Positions 6,672 through 14,984 of a stretch of 24,525 nucleotides of DNA are shown here, one piece after another. Location: positions 1 to 24,525 of the forward strand of contig JAAEPJ010000022.1 in the NCBI GenBank assembly GCA_024222485.1, given 5' to 3'. How positions within the stretch are numbered: the stretch's first letter is position 1; each line of letters begins with the position of its first letter. Under the pieces are notes generated by a model. The model did no database searches. It was given only the letters and a program-made list of their open reading frames with translations, and was not told the DNA's origin. The translations under genes and the position numbers were made by a program. Origin of the DNA: a bacterium. GTDB lineage: Bacteria > RUG730 > JAAEPJ01.

Positions 6672-8039
6672 ATGCATAAAGTAGAAAAAAAAAGTGACTC
6701 TTTACCGTTATATACTCGCGCCCCTATGGCAGAGCCCATTCCAAAGTATAAAATTCCTGAAGAAAGTATGGCTCCTGATATTGCTTATGAATTGATTCAT
6801 GATGAATTAATGTTAGAGGGAAACGCACGGTTAAACCTCGCCACATTTGTCACAACTAGAATGGATTCACAGGCAGAAAAACTTATGAATGAAACATTCA
6901 ATAAAAATATGATAGACAAAGACGAGTATCCCGTGACAGCCGATATAGAAAAGAGGTGTATTAATATTATCTCTCACCTTTTTCATGCTCAACCTGATGA
7001 AAACCCTATGGGGGTATCAACGCTTGGATCAAGTGAAGCGGTGATGTTGGCTGGGCTTGCTTTTAAAAAGAGATGGCAGCGAGGTTTAAAGAAAAGCGGA
7101 AAAACGGCTGCTGTTCCTAATATGGTTATGGGCTCAAATGTTCAGGTCGTATGGGAGAAATTTTGTCGTTATTGGGATGTTGAACCCCGTTATGTTTCTA
7201 TGTCTCCGGATCGTTATGTCATAGACCCAGATGATATAATCGCTAATATTGATGAGAATACGATTGCTGTTGTTGCGACATTAGGGACAACATATACAGG
7301 ACAGTTTGAGCCTATAAAAGCTCTCCATGATAAATTAGAAGTATATAATAAAGAACACGGAACAGAGGTTACTATCCATGTTGATGCAGCTAGTGGAGGA
7401 TTTGTTGCCCCTTTCATACATCCTGATCTAGAATGGGATTTCCGGTTGCCATTGGTGACCTCTATTAATGTTTCTGGACATAAATATGGGCTTGTATACC
7501 CTGGAGTTGGATGGGTATTGTGGCGAAGTAAAAATTTTCTGCCTGATGAACTGGTTTTTCGGGTTAACTATCTTGGCGGAGATATGCCTACATTTACACT
7601 CAATTTTTCTCGTCCTGGAAATCAGGTCCTAGGCCAATATTATAATTTTCTTCGCCTTGGTCATGATGGATATAAGCGTATTATGACACAGCTCAGAGAC
7701 ACAGCATCTTATCTTGCTGATTCTATTGAGAAGATGGGGTATTTTCAATTGCTTAGTCATGGGGATGATATTCCCGTTTTTGCCTTTAAACTAAAAGACC
7801 CAAATTCTCCTTTTACTGTATTTGACTTATCGACGAAAATGAGGGAATGGGGATGGCAAGTCCCTGCCTATGCTATGCCTCCTGATATTGAAAATATTAA
7901 TATTTTGCGTATTGTCATAAGGGAAGGGTTCAGTAGGGATATGGCAGACCAACTTTTAGTTCATATCCAAGAGGCTTTGAATTATTTTTTAAAGCCAAGC
8001 TATGTTTCCACAGATCAAAAAGTAGCTTTCAGCCACTGA
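6672..8039 (+). CDS. gadB: Glutamate decarboxylase (PLP-dependent)
   Basis: Decarboxylates L-glutamate to GABA, consuming a cytoplasmic proton. Hallmarks run the whole length: GNARLNLATFVTT, NKNMIDKDEYP, STLGSSEAVMLAGLA, HVDAASGGFVAPF, and SGHKYG carrying the PLP lysine, then LGGDMPTFTLNFSRPGNQV. The C-terminus ends VAFSH, retaining the His that in E. coli GadB closes the active site at neutral pH. I choose ATG 6672 over ATG 6651 because AGGAG sits 7 bases before it and nothing suitable precedes 6651; the protein is then 455 residues, near the E. coli length of 466. A carbon-nitrogen hydrolase follows 15 bases later. No glutamate/GABA antiporter gene is present in the window, unlike classic acid-resistance operons. 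Confidence 0.95.
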   Translation: MHKVEKKSDSLPLYTRAPMAEPIPKYKIPEESMAPDIAYELIHDELMLEGNARLNLATFVTTRMDSQAEKLMNETFNKNMIDKDEYPVTADIEKRCINIISHLFHAQPDENPMGVSTLGSSEAVMLAGLAFKKRWQRGLKKSGKTAAVPNMVMGSNVQVVWEKFCRYWDVEPRYVSMSPDRYVIDPDDIIANIDENTIAVVATLGTTYTGQFEPIKALHDKLEVYNKEHGTEVTIHVDAASGGFVAPFIHPDLEWDFRLPLVTSINVSGHKYGLVYPGVGWVLWRSKNFLPDELVFRVNYLGGDMPTFTLNFSRPGNQVLGQYYNFLRLGHDGYKRIMTQLRDTASYLADSIEKMGYFQLLSHGDDIPVFAFKLKDPNSPFTVFDLSTKMREWGWQVPAYAMPPDIENINILRIVIREGFSRDMADQLLVHIQEALNYFLKPSYVSTDQKVAFSH

Positions 8040-8054
8040 GTATAAGGAGAAATT

Positions 8055-9032
8055 ATGATTTATACAACACGTATACACGAAAATCCACCCGCCTCTGGGA
8101 CAGGTATCCGGCTGGCTATTTATCAAGGACAACAACCTGTTGGGACGCCAAAAGCTATTGCGGAAAATATTGATGCACTGGAGAAAGTTGCAGGCAAAGC
8201 AAAAAAGTTTGGAGCAGATATTATTAGTTTTCCAGAATTATACATTGAAGGGTACACTCTAACTCCGGATATCGCCCATAAGCTTGCTGAGTCTTTTGAT
8301 GGGCCTTCCATGAGACATGTTGCTAGTATTGCTAAAGAAAAAAAAATAGGGATTGTCTGTCCTTATGCGGAGAAAGAGGAACAAGGGAGTCGAATTTTTT
8401 ATTATGACTCTATTGCTGTGTTTGACACAAATGGGGAGTTAGTTATTAACTACCGTAAAACACATTTATTTGGGCAGGCAGAACGGGATAATTGGGATTT
8501 TGGTTCTGTTGACTCGAAAGAAAATCCTTTTTTAGTAAGAGAAGTTGCGGGGTTCCCCATTGCTGTTCTTAATTGTTATGAGGCGGAGTTTTTTGAATTG
8601 TCTCGTATTTTAGCCTTGCAAGGTGCCAAGCTAATTATTATTCCTACGGCGGCGGATTTTTACTACACATTGCCGAATGGTAAAAAAACGAGTGTGGCCT
8701 ATCCCGATATATCTAAAAATCTTATACCGGCTCATGCCTATGAAAACAACTGTTTTATTTCCTATTGTAATCGTGCCGGCACGGAAACAGTCAATGGAGA
8801 AACATGGCGTTATAGAGGAAACTCTATTATTGTTGGACCTCATGGTGACATAATAATTGCCGCTCGCAATGAACCAACCTTGTTAATAGCGGACTGTATC
8901 CCAACGGAATATTCAAGGACACACCCTGAAGGAGATTATCTTAAAGATAGACGACCAGAGTTATACAAAAAACTAACGGATATGAAAGGTGAGTTTGATG
9001 GAGGATATGTCTACAAAAAACCTTCCAAATAA
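8055..9032 (+). CDS. Carbon-nitrogen hydrolase (nitrilase superfamily amidase)
   Basis: A 325-residue nitrilase-superfamily enzyme with the catalytic triad visible: E61 in FPELYIEGY, K135 in YRKTHLFG and C174 in NCYEAEFFE. Such enzymes hydrolyse amides, carbamoyl amines or nitriles through a Cys thioester; the GQAERDNWDFG stretch after the lysine and the Arg-rich C-terminal extension look amidase-like, but the substrate cannot be read. AAGGAG precedes the ATG, and the gene follows glutamate decarboxylase after 15 bases, so the two form an operon. A plausible inference is an omega-amidase acting on a GABA- or glutamate-related amide (compare 5-aminopentanamidase or N-carbamoylputrescine amidase). 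No signal peptide, so cytoplasmic. Confidence 0.88.
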   Translation: MIYTTRIHENPPASGTGIRLAIYQGQQPVGTPKAIAENIDALEKVAGKAKKFGADIISFPELYIEGYTLTPDIAHKLAESFDGPSMRHVASIAKEKKIGIVCPYAEKEEQGSRIFYYDSIAVFDTNGELVINYRKTHLFGQAERDNWDFGSVDSKENPFLVREVAGFPIAVLNCYEAEFFELSRILALQGAKLIIIPTAADFYYTLPNGKKTSVAYPDISKNLIPAHAYENNCFISYCNRAGTETVNGETWRYRGNSIIVGPHGDIIIAARNEPTLLIADCIPTEYSRTHPEGDYLKDRRPELYKKLTDMKGEFDGGYVYKKPSK

Positions 9033-9053
9033 TTAGAATTTACTAAAGGTTTT
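9017..9053 (+). terminator. Possible weak terminator of the gad operon
   Basis: AAAACCTT (9017-9024) pairs with AAGGTTTT (9046-9053), an 8-bp stem with a 21-base loop and a short T run within the right arm. It overlaps the stop region of the hydrolase gene. The long loop and few GC pairs make this a weak call. Confidence 0.25.
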
Positions 9054-9404
9054 GGACAAGAATTTTCATGTTTTACTTCCCCTTTAAAATGCTATAATAA
9101 TAATTTTAGGACCTTAAAGGGGAGTAAATAAAGATCGGATGACTTAAAGATTAAGGTGATTTTATAGGCTTGAAAGGAAGAAAAAACATTCCTTGAAATA
9201 AGGGCGATTGATGGGGATCATAAAGTTTATTATTCGAGATTAGGAAAATACTTAGAAGATATTTAAAAATAAGATAGAATAAATTATAAGCTTTAAGCAA
9301 GTATGTTATTTTGTTATAGTTTTATGTGGAATGGGGAGAACTCAAAATATTAAGGTTTAATCCAAGTGAGAAAGGGGTTTTGATTGTCTACTTAAATAAA
9401 TAAA
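9033..9404. other. 372-bp non-coding leader before uvrB
   Basis: No convincing gene lies here. Contents: the inverted repeat with internal extended -10 at 9072-9128; a small hairpin AAGGAA/TTCCTT (9174-9179 and 9189-9194); and a 10-codon ORF at 9211-9243 preceded by AAGGG, which could be a leader peptide but may be chance. I saw no tRNA, no SOS box that I can recognise, and no conserved riboswitch core. The long A+T-rich stretch just before uvrB holds no obvious strong ribosome binding site. Confidence 0.5.
9072..9128 (+). promoter_or_regulatory. Inverted repeat enclosing an extended -10 promoter
   Basis: TTTACTTCCCCTTTAA (9072-9087) and TTAAAGGGGAGTAAA (9114-9128) are reverse complements apart from one extra base. 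Between them TGCTATAAT (9090-9098) is a perfect extended -10 element; no good -35 is seen, as expected for that class. A transcript would begin near 9105 and read toward uvrB. The arms flank the promoter as an operator or looping site would; alternatively the RNA folds into a long-looped hairpin. Confidence 0.5.
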
Positions 9405-11399
9405 ATGACGAATAAAAAAAAGACAAAAAATACAAAAAAAAAGATAAATTTTAAATTAAATGCACCATTTTCTCCTTCAGGTGATCAGCCGCAGGCGATC
9501 AAGGAGTTAATCGTAAATATTGAATCAGGGAAAAAGCATCAGACTTTACTTGGTGTTACAGGCTCAGGTAAAACTTTTACGATTGCTAACTTGGTTGAGC
9601 ATTTTAATATGCCGACGCTGATTATTTCACCCAATAAAACTTTAGCTGCACAGCTTTACTCTGAATTCAAAAACTTTTTTCCTGATGATGCAGTGGAATA
9701 CTTCATTAGTTATTATGATTATTACCAGCCAGAGGCCTACATGCCTCAGTCAGATACCTATATTGAGAAAGATGCTTCAATTAATGATAAGATAGACCGG
9801 CTAAGGCTTCGGGCTACCGCTTCACTTTTGACCCAGAAAAATGTAATTATTATCGCAAGTGTATCCTGTATCTATGGGCTTGGTTCACCAGAAGATTATA
9901 AAGGGATGGTTACTATTCTTAAAAAAGGTCAAACGATTAATCGCAAAGAATTGTTATCTGACTTGGTTAACATGCAATATGTGAGAAATGAACTTGCTTT
10001 TGAGTCTGGGACATTTCGTATTAAGGGTGAAGTTATTGATATTTATCCCGCCTATTTAGAATATGCGGTAAGATTAGAGTTTTTTGATGATGAGCTGGAA
10101 CGGATTGTTTTATTTAACCCTGTTAGTGGCGATATTTTAGAAGAAAAAGAAGGGTTTGTGGTTTATCCGGCGAAACATTTTGTGATGGCACGCAGCAAGA
10201 TAGAAAAATCAATTGGTAATATTCGAGTAGAGCTTAAAGGTTGGTTGAAGGAGCTTGAGTCAGCCGGAAAAATTGTAGAAGCTCAGCGACTCAAACAAAA
10301 GACAGAGTATGATTTAGAAATGCTCAATGAACTTGGTTATTGTAATGGCGTAGAAAATTATTCGCGGCATTTAGGTGGTCGAGCAGCAGGCTCCAGACCG
10401 TTTTGTTTGATTGATTATTTTAATAAGCCTTTTTTGACAGTCATTGATGAGTCGCATATGGGTGTATCGCAAATACGCGGCATGTATAATGGTGATAGAG
10501 CCCGTAAGCAGACTTTGGTTGATTATGGTTTTCGGCTGCCGTCAGCTTTGGATAATAGGCCACTACAGTTTGATGAGTTTGAGGCTTTGACAGGACAGAC
10601 CATTTATGTTTCTGCAACCCCTGCTGATTATGAGCTGGAAAAAAGCGAAGATCGGATTGTGGAGCAGATTATTCGTCCGACTGGATTGATTGACCCTGAG
10701 GTTAAAATTAGACCGATTAAAGGAATGATGAAAGAACTTTTTAAAGAGCTTAAAATTATTATTAAACGCGAAGAGCGAGCTTTAGTGACGACTTTGACGA
10801 AGAAAATGGCTGAGGATCTATCCGAGTATTTTATAGAAAATGGACTAAAAGCGAGATACCTGCACTCAGAGATAACTGCTCTTGAGCGGGTAAAAATTAT
10901 TGCGGAGTTTAGGCAAGGCAGGTTTGATTGTTTAATTGGGATTAACCTCCTGCGTGAAGGCTTGGATTTACCGGAGGTCTCTTTGGTCGCCATCTTAGAT
11001 GCAGATAAAGAAGGATTTTTAAGGTCTGAGCGATCTTTAATCCAGACTTCGGGAAGGGCTGCACGAAATGCGAATGGGAAGGTTTTAATGTTTGCTGATC
11101 GTATTACAGGCTCGATGGAACGCGCACTTTTTGAAATGAATCGTAGGCGAAAAAAACAGCTGGAATATAATAAGGTTAATAATATTGTGCCCCTTACCAT
11201 CACGAAAGATATTGATCAGGAATTAGTAGAGTACTCTACTGGAGAAAACAAGGTTGCGGAGAAAAAAGGAGCGTATTTTACGGGGAAAGATGAGAGGATT
11301 AGATATTTAAAACAAGAAATGGCGCTAGCTGTAGAAGAGTGGGACTTTGAAAGAGCTGCAGAGCTTAGAGATAAAATAAAAAGTTTAAATAAGCAATGA
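9405..11399 (+). CDS. uvrB: UvrABC excision nuclease subunit B
   Basis: Damage-verifying helicase-like subunit of nucleotide excision repair, acting in the cytoplasm with UvrA and UvrC. At 664 residues it has the normal length. Visible motifs: PSGDQPQAI, Walker A GVTGSGKT (50-57), the beta-hairpin region SYYDYYQPEAY, DESH (348-351), IRGMYNGDRARKQTLVDYG, helicase motif V/VI regions INLLREGLDLPEVSLVAILDADKEGFLRS and QTSGRAARN (given in pieces here), and a C-terminal UVR motif (about 628-664) that contacts UvrC. The first ATG is used although no clear Shine-Dalgarno precedes it; AAAGGGG lies about 26 bases upstream. The N-terminus has an extra Lys-rich stretch before the conserved core. Confidence 0.98.
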   Translation: MTNKKKTKNTKKKINFKLNAPFSPSGDQPQAIKELIVNIESGKKHQTLLGVTGSGKTFTIANLVEHFNMPTLIISPNKTLAAQLYSEFKNFFPDDAVEYFISYYDYYQPEAYMPQSDTYIEKDASINDKIDRLRLRATASLLTQKNVIIIASVSCIYGLGSPEDYKGMVTILKKGQTINRKELLSDLVNMQYVRNELAFESGTFRIKGEVIDIYPAYLEYAVRLEFFDDELERIVLFNPVSGDILEEKEGFVVYPAKHFVMARSKIEKSIGNIRVELKGWLKELESAGKIVEAQRLKQKTEYDLEMLNELGYCNGVENYSRHLGGRAAGSRPFCLIDYFNKPFLTVIDESHMGVSQIRGMYNGDRARKQTLVDYGFRLPSALDNRPLQFDEFEALTGQTIYVSATPADYELEKSEDRIVEQIIRPTGLIDPEVKIRPIKGMMKELFKELKIIIKREERALVTTLTKKMAEDLSEYFIENGLKARYLHSEITALERVKIIAEFRQGRFDCLIGINLLREGLDLPEVSLVAILDADKEGFLRSERSLIQTSGRAARNANGKVLMFADRITGSMERALFEMNRRRKKQLEYNKVNNIVPLTITKDIDQELVEYSTGENKVAEKKGAYFTGKDERIRYLKQEMALAVEEWDFERAAELRDKIKSLNKQ

Positions 11400-11441
11400 G
11401 GTTATTCCAAAATAGTTAAACGAGAAACAGTATAATTAACT

Positions 11442-11469
11442 TTTACTAGTTTAAGCATTATTTTATAAT
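11442..11469 (+). promoter_or_regulatory. Possible promoter upstream of the zinc-ribbon gene and kdsC cluster
   Basis: TTTACT (11442-11447, four of six matches to -35) and TATAAT (11464-11469, perfect -10) with a 16-base spacer. It would start transcription near 11476, upstream of the small gene at 11554. Another TATAAT at 11431-11436 lacks any -35. Confidence 0.4.
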
Positions 11470-11493
11470 GAAAGGGATATTTTTAATAGCGGT

Positions 11494-11518
11494 GCTTTTA
11501 TTCAAAGAAAATAAAAGC
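11494..11518 (+). other. Hairpin in the uvrB to zinc-ribbon intergenic region
   Basis: GCTTTTATT and AATAAAAGC form a perfect 9-bp stem with a 7-base loop. There is no T tract after it, so it is not a typical terminator; it would lie in the 5' untranslated region if the promoter at 11442-11469 is real. Confidence 0.35.
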
Positions 11519-11553
11519 TAAAATATTTATTAATATAGCTAAAGAGGCAATAA

Positions 11554-11736
11554 ATGAAGTGTAGTAATTGTAAGTTCGATAATCAAGGAGATGTCTTAGT
11601 CTGCGAAAAGTGTGGTTACCCTATGAATTTAAAAGAAAAATGGGGGCTTACTTATCAGATGTTATTAAGTATTTTAGGCGTCACTTTGGCGTTTGTAGGT
11701 ATATCTCATATTTTAATTAGTATTATATATTTATAA
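11554..11736 (+). CDS. Small zinc-ribbon membrane protein
   Basis: A 60-residue protein with two CxxC pairs (C3/C6 and C17/C20) forming a predicted zinc ribbon, then a single hydrophobic segment at about 36-58 to the C-terminus. AGAGG lies 6 bases before the ATG. The zinc ribbon would sit in the cytoplasm if the C-terminal segment is a tail anchor. Such small zinc-ribbon membrane proteins are widespread and mostly of unknown function. The gene is 55 bases upstream of kdsC on the same strand and may share its transcript. Confidence 0.7.
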   Translation: MKCSNCKFDNQGDVLVCEKCGYPMNLKEKWGLTYQMLLSILGVTLAFVGISHILISIIYL

Positions 11737-11791
11737 AAAATAATGAATAGGCTAAGATTATTTTACCTTAATATTAAAGAAGGCAGATTAA

Positions 11792-12310
11792 ATGAAAGAA
11801 AAATTAAAAAAAATAAAATTAATTTTAACAGATGTAGATGGAGTTTTAACTAAGGGCGAAGTTTTTTTCGATTCTCAGGGAGTGGAACTCAAAACATGGA
11901 ATGTAAGAGATGGTTTGGCATTATCTATTGCTAAACGCTTGGATGATTTAGATATTGGTTTAATTACTGGTAAAACATCTAATAGTGTTAAATCTCGTGC
12001 AGAAAACTTAGGAATTAAATATGTCATTCAAGGCTGCATGAATAAGCTGGAAGGTTGGAGTGAGATTAAAAAGGGCTCAGGGCTTCAAGATGATGAGATT
12101 GCTTATATTGGAGATGATTTGATTGATATTCCCATCTTAAAGTTAGCAGGAGTATCTGTGTGTCCTTTGGATGCTGCACCAGAAGTATTTTCTTGTGTAG
12201 ATATTGTTAGTAATATTAAGGGTGGTTATGGTGTATTTCGTGATGTCTTTAGGCGTGTGCTTGAGGCTCAAGGACGATGGGATGGTATTGAGAGAATATT
12301 CCAAAAATAA
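11792..12310 (+). CDS. kdsC: 3-deoxy-D-manno-octulosonate 8-phosphate phosphatase
   Basis: HAD-superfamily phosphatase that releases Kdo from Kdo-8-phosphate in lipopolysaccharide core synthesis. The 172-residue size is that of KdsC, which has no cap domain. Motif I is LTDVDGVLT with nucleophile D14 and general acid D16, motif II is LITGKTS (58-64), and motif IV is YIGDDLIDIPIL (105-116). GAAGG precedes the ATG. The downstream acyltransferase, LptC-like and LptA-like genes on the same strand support a role in lipopolysaccharide synthesis. It is told apart from other small HAD proteins by the KGEVFFD stretch and the IGDDLxDIP motif. Confidence 0.93.
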   Translation: MKEKLKKIKLILTDVDGVLTKGEVFFDSQGVELKTWNVRDGLALSIAKRLDDLDIGLITGKTSNSVKSRAENLGIKYVIQGCMNKLEGWSEIKKGSGLQDDEIAYIGDDLIDIPILKLAGVSVCPLDAAPEVFSCVDIVSNIKGGYGVFRDVFRRVLEAQGRWDGIERIFQK

Positions 12311-12407
12311 AATACTTCGTTTAAATCGTTGAAATATTAGGGTAAGTAATATCTGGAATAGATAAAAGAAACAAAGGTTACTTTGCGTGTGTTTATAGGG
12401 GGTAATA

Positions 12408-13295
12408 TTGAAATTAAAACAGAAAGTAGTTAGAAATATTGTCTATTACTTTTGTCTTTTTTTGTTAATGGTTGTGAGAGTTTTTCCCTATAAATTTTTA
12501 TCGGATTGTGGGGCTTTTATTGCTCACTTTATTTTTACAAAATTTTTAGCTAAAAATAGAGAAATTGTACAAAAAAATCTTGCGTTAGCATTCCCCAATA
12601 AAACGATTGAAGAAATAAAAACGATTGAAAATAATTTTTATCAGCATCTTGGGCGTTCATTTTTTGAATTTTTAAAAGTTCCTTACTTATCTAAGAAAAA
12701 GTTTAAACAATTATTTTCTAAAATAAAGGGAATGGAGCATATTTTGAAAGCAAGGTCTGATGATAAGGCTATCCTGCTTTTAAGTGGTCATATTGGGAAT
12801 TGGGAGCTTATGGGAGCATATCTTGCTAGTACCGGACTTCCTGTTAATGTTGTTGCAAAGAAAATATATGATGAGCGGTTGAATGATCTTTTGCTTAAGT
12901 ATCGGAGTATTAATGGCGTTAGAACCCTGATGCGTGAAGAGGGCACAAAAGATATGATTCGCGTGCTTAAAAATAAAGAATGCTTGGGGATTTTGATTGA
13001 TCAGGATACAAATGTTAGAGGAATTGATGCGCAATTTTTTGGCAAAATAGCTAAGACTCCCGTTGGTGCAACTATTTTAGCTCAGAAATATAGTGCTGTT
13101 GTTTTGCCTATATTTACCAATAGAATAGGTAAGTATCAACACATGATTGAGATTGAGGAACCGATTGAGCTAACTGGTGATCTGATTGGGGACACGCAAA
13201 AATTTAATAATATTATTGAAAATCGGATTATTAAATTTCCGGCAGAATGGGTTTGGTTGCATAAAAGATGGCAAAGGAAATATAGCGTATGTTAG
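12408..13295 (+). CDS. Lipid A biosynthesis acyltransferase (LpxL/HtrB family)
   Basis: Inner-membrane acyltransferase that adds a secondary acyl chain to Kdo-lipid A. The family signature HxxxxxE-type active site is H128 to E133 in SGHIGNWE; an N-terminal hydrophobic segment (about 10-25) anchors it, and GILIDQD and FFGKIAKTPVGA match conserved later blocks. At 295 residues it has the normal length. I use the TTG at 12408 because GGGGG lies 5 to 9 bases upstream and no ATG is better placed. Its last 7 bases overlap the start of the LptC-like gene. Which position or chain length it uses (LpxL or LpxM) cannot be told from sequence by eye. Confidence 0.92.
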   Translation: MKLKQKVVRNIVYYFCLFLLMVVRVFPYKFLSDCGAFIAHFIFTKFLAKNREIVQKNLALAFPNKTIEEIKTIENNFYQHLGRSFFEFLKVPYLSKKKFKQLFSKIKGMEHILKARSDDKAILLLSGHIGNWELMGAYLASTGLPVNVVAKKIYDERLNDLLLKYRSINGVRTLMREEGTKDMIRVLKNKECLGILIDQDTNVRGIDAQFFGKIAKTPVGATILAQKYSAVVLPIFTNRIGKYQHMIEIEEPIELTGDLIGDTQKFNNIIENRIIKFPAEWVWLHKRWQRKYSVC

Positions 13296-13855
13296 TTAGC
13301 CGTGGTTTGAGATCTAGACTTTACCTGCTTCTTATTTTTTGTATTTTCTTATTTGCTTGTAAAGGGACAGAAATAGTAGAAACTGAATCTGGAAAAGAGA
13401 AAAAGGAATCTTTAGCGGATGAAGTGAGAACTTTTAGGCTGAAAGGTATTAAACAAGGGAAAGAAAGTTGGGAGCTGGAAGGTCACACAGCTATTATTGC
13501 AACGGATAAATCCAATGAAATTTTAATTGATAAACCCTTTATGCGGTTTTTTTATGATGATGGTACGGTGAAAGCTACAGTCCAAGCTCAAAAGGCTAAA
13601 GTAAACTCAAGAACAAAGAATATGCAGGCATCAGAGAATGTTATCATTATTTCTCATCAAGATGAGAGCACCTTATATACTGATGAAATCTTTTACAATA
13701 ATAAATCAGAAAAATTTTATTCTCAAGCAAGGATCAGGATTGAAAGAGATGATAGTATTACAACAGGTATTGGCTTTGACTCGCCTATTGATCTATCAGA
13801 AATTAATATACATAAGGATGTTGAAATTAAAGCATTAGGTCAAGTTAAAGAATAA
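13289..13855 (+). CDS. lptC: LptC-like lipoprotein, LPS transport
   Basis: A 188-residue exported protein. The N-terminus is a lipoprotein signal: a hydrophobic stretch ending LFAC, with C24 as the lipidation site. The rest is a beta-rich OstA/LptC-type fold with the family's recurring phrases: WELEGHTAII, then DKPFMRFFYDDG, then AKVNSRTKNMQASENVII, then LYTDEIFYNNKSEKFYS. LptC forms part of the periplasmic bridge carrying lipopolysaccharide from LptBFG to LptA. Classic E. coli LptC is membrane-anchored rather than a lipoprotein, but lipoprotein versions are common outside Proteobacteria. It overlaps the acyltransferase by 7 bases and precedes an LptA-like gene, so the assignment is supported by context. 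Confidence 0.8.
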   Translation: MLVSRGLRSRLYLLLIFCIFLFACKGTEIVETESGKEKKESLADEVRTFRLKGIKQGKESWELEGHTAIIATDKSNEILIDKPFMRFFYDDGTVKATVQAQKAKVNSRTKNMQASENVIIISHQDESTLYTDEIFYNNKSEKFYSQARIRIERDDSITTGIGFDSPIDLSEINIHKDVEIKALGQVKE

Positions 13856-13887
13856 CTTGTTATTTTCATAAACTTTAATTAAAAATT

Positions 13888-14982
13888 ATGCAAAAAAGAA
13901 TATTAATAATTTTAGCTATTTTTATAGCACTTTTCTTCGGTAAACTTTTGAGTGATGGCGGTATATTTTGGGATGATCAAAGAAGTATTGATGTTAAAGG
14001 GGATAGGATGACTCTTTATAATAAACTCAAAAAAGTAGTTTTAAGGGGGAATACTATTATTTCGCGTGATGATCTGAAAATTTTATCAGATAAAACTCAG
14101 GTTTGGCAGAAAGAACAAAAGTTTGAAGGATATGGGAATGTTTCTGCAGAAAAAAAATTTGAAAGTGGTGATATCGCCCAATCTTTTTCCCGTAAAATTT
14201 TTTATAATGAAAAAAGTGAAGAAAATAAAATTATAGAGCTTGATGGTCTCGATTATTTGGATTATTTTTCGAAAAAAGATGATAAAACCCTGAATGTTTT
14301 AGCGGATTATATTAAAATTGAAGAGAAAAAAGGATTGAGAAGTGCTGATTTAAAAAAGGTTATCTCCCTTACCTTGCCTTTTGAAGAACGGAAAGATGAT
14401 GGGCGTATTTTAACAGGAACGACAACAATAAAAGCAGACTTGATTAAAGCGATAGAGAAGGTTGATGATGCAAATTATGCTGAAATTTTTGGGAATATTG
14501 CGGTTAAGCGGGAGTATGCTAATGGCGAGTATTTTTTTATTTTAGCGGAAGAATGTGAATATATAGATGATAAGGCTAAGTTTCAGGGCGTTGAAAAATT
14601 GGAAATTTTTAATTTAGAGGAAAATACAATATATTACCTCTATTGCGATCAACTTACTTGGGATCTAAAGGGGCAAACCGGTATGGCGATTGGCGCCCCT
14701 CTTCGTTTTGAAAAAAATGATAAGAATTATCTTGTGACTGCTAATATTGCGTATTTTAATAAAGCAAAACAAGAGGTGTTTTTTACTGAAAATCCGATCG
14801 CTAGGCAGAATGATGAGCAAGGTGTCGGTATTTATCAAGCACGCGATATTTTATATTATTTAGATACAAAAATTATGAAGATGTTAGGGGATGTGGATAT
14901 TGATTTTCTGCCTAATAAAAAAGTAGAGTCAGAACAAGAGCTAGAACAAGAAGACAATAAAGAGATAGCACAATCCAGTTAG
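13888..14982 (+). CDS. LptA/OstA-like periplasmic protein
   Basis: A 364-residue protein with an N-terminal hydrophobic signal or anchor (about 4-20) followed by repeated beta-strand phrases of the OstA type: GDRMTLYNKLKKVVLRGNTII, then KILSDKTQVWQKEQKFEGYGNV, and later CDQLTWDL...GAPLRF (quoted in part). These resemble the LptA/LptC/LptD N-terminal beta-jellyroll that holds lipopolysaccharide acyl chains. It is about twice the length of E. coli LptA, so it may contain two jellyroll units. The tail is Glu/Gln-rich and probably disordered. No Shine-Dalgarno is obvious. The position after lptC supports the role; no lptB ATPase follows. Confidence 0.75.
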   Translation: MQKRILIILAIFIALFFGKLLSDGGIFWDDQRSIDVKGDRMTLYNKLKKVVLRGNTIISRDDLKILSDKTQVWQKEQKFEGYGNVSAEKKFESGDIAQSFSRKIFYNEKSEENKIIELDGLDYLDYFSKKDDKTLNVLADYIKIEEKKGLRSADLKKVISLTLPFEERKDDGRILTGTTTIKADLIKAIEKVDDANYAEIFGNIAVKREYANGEYFFILAEECEYIDDKAKFQGVEKLEIFNLEENTIYYLYCDQLTWDLKGQTGMAIGAPLRFEKNDKNYLVTANIAYFNKAKQEVFFTENPIARQNDEQGVGIYQARDILYYLDTKIMKMLGDVDIDFLPNKKVESEQELEQEDNKEIAQSS

Positions 14983-14984
14983 TC

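Noticed and set aside
9033-9404. tRNA or known riboswitch in the uvrB leader
   Set aside because: No T-loop GGTTCRANNCC-like sequence, acceptor stem or recognised aptamer core could be found by reading either strand.
10628-11203. Long minus-strand ORF of 191 codons
   Set aside because: It is the antisense of a conserved part of uvrB; its Ser/Arg/Ile-rich product has no domain features and no start signal.
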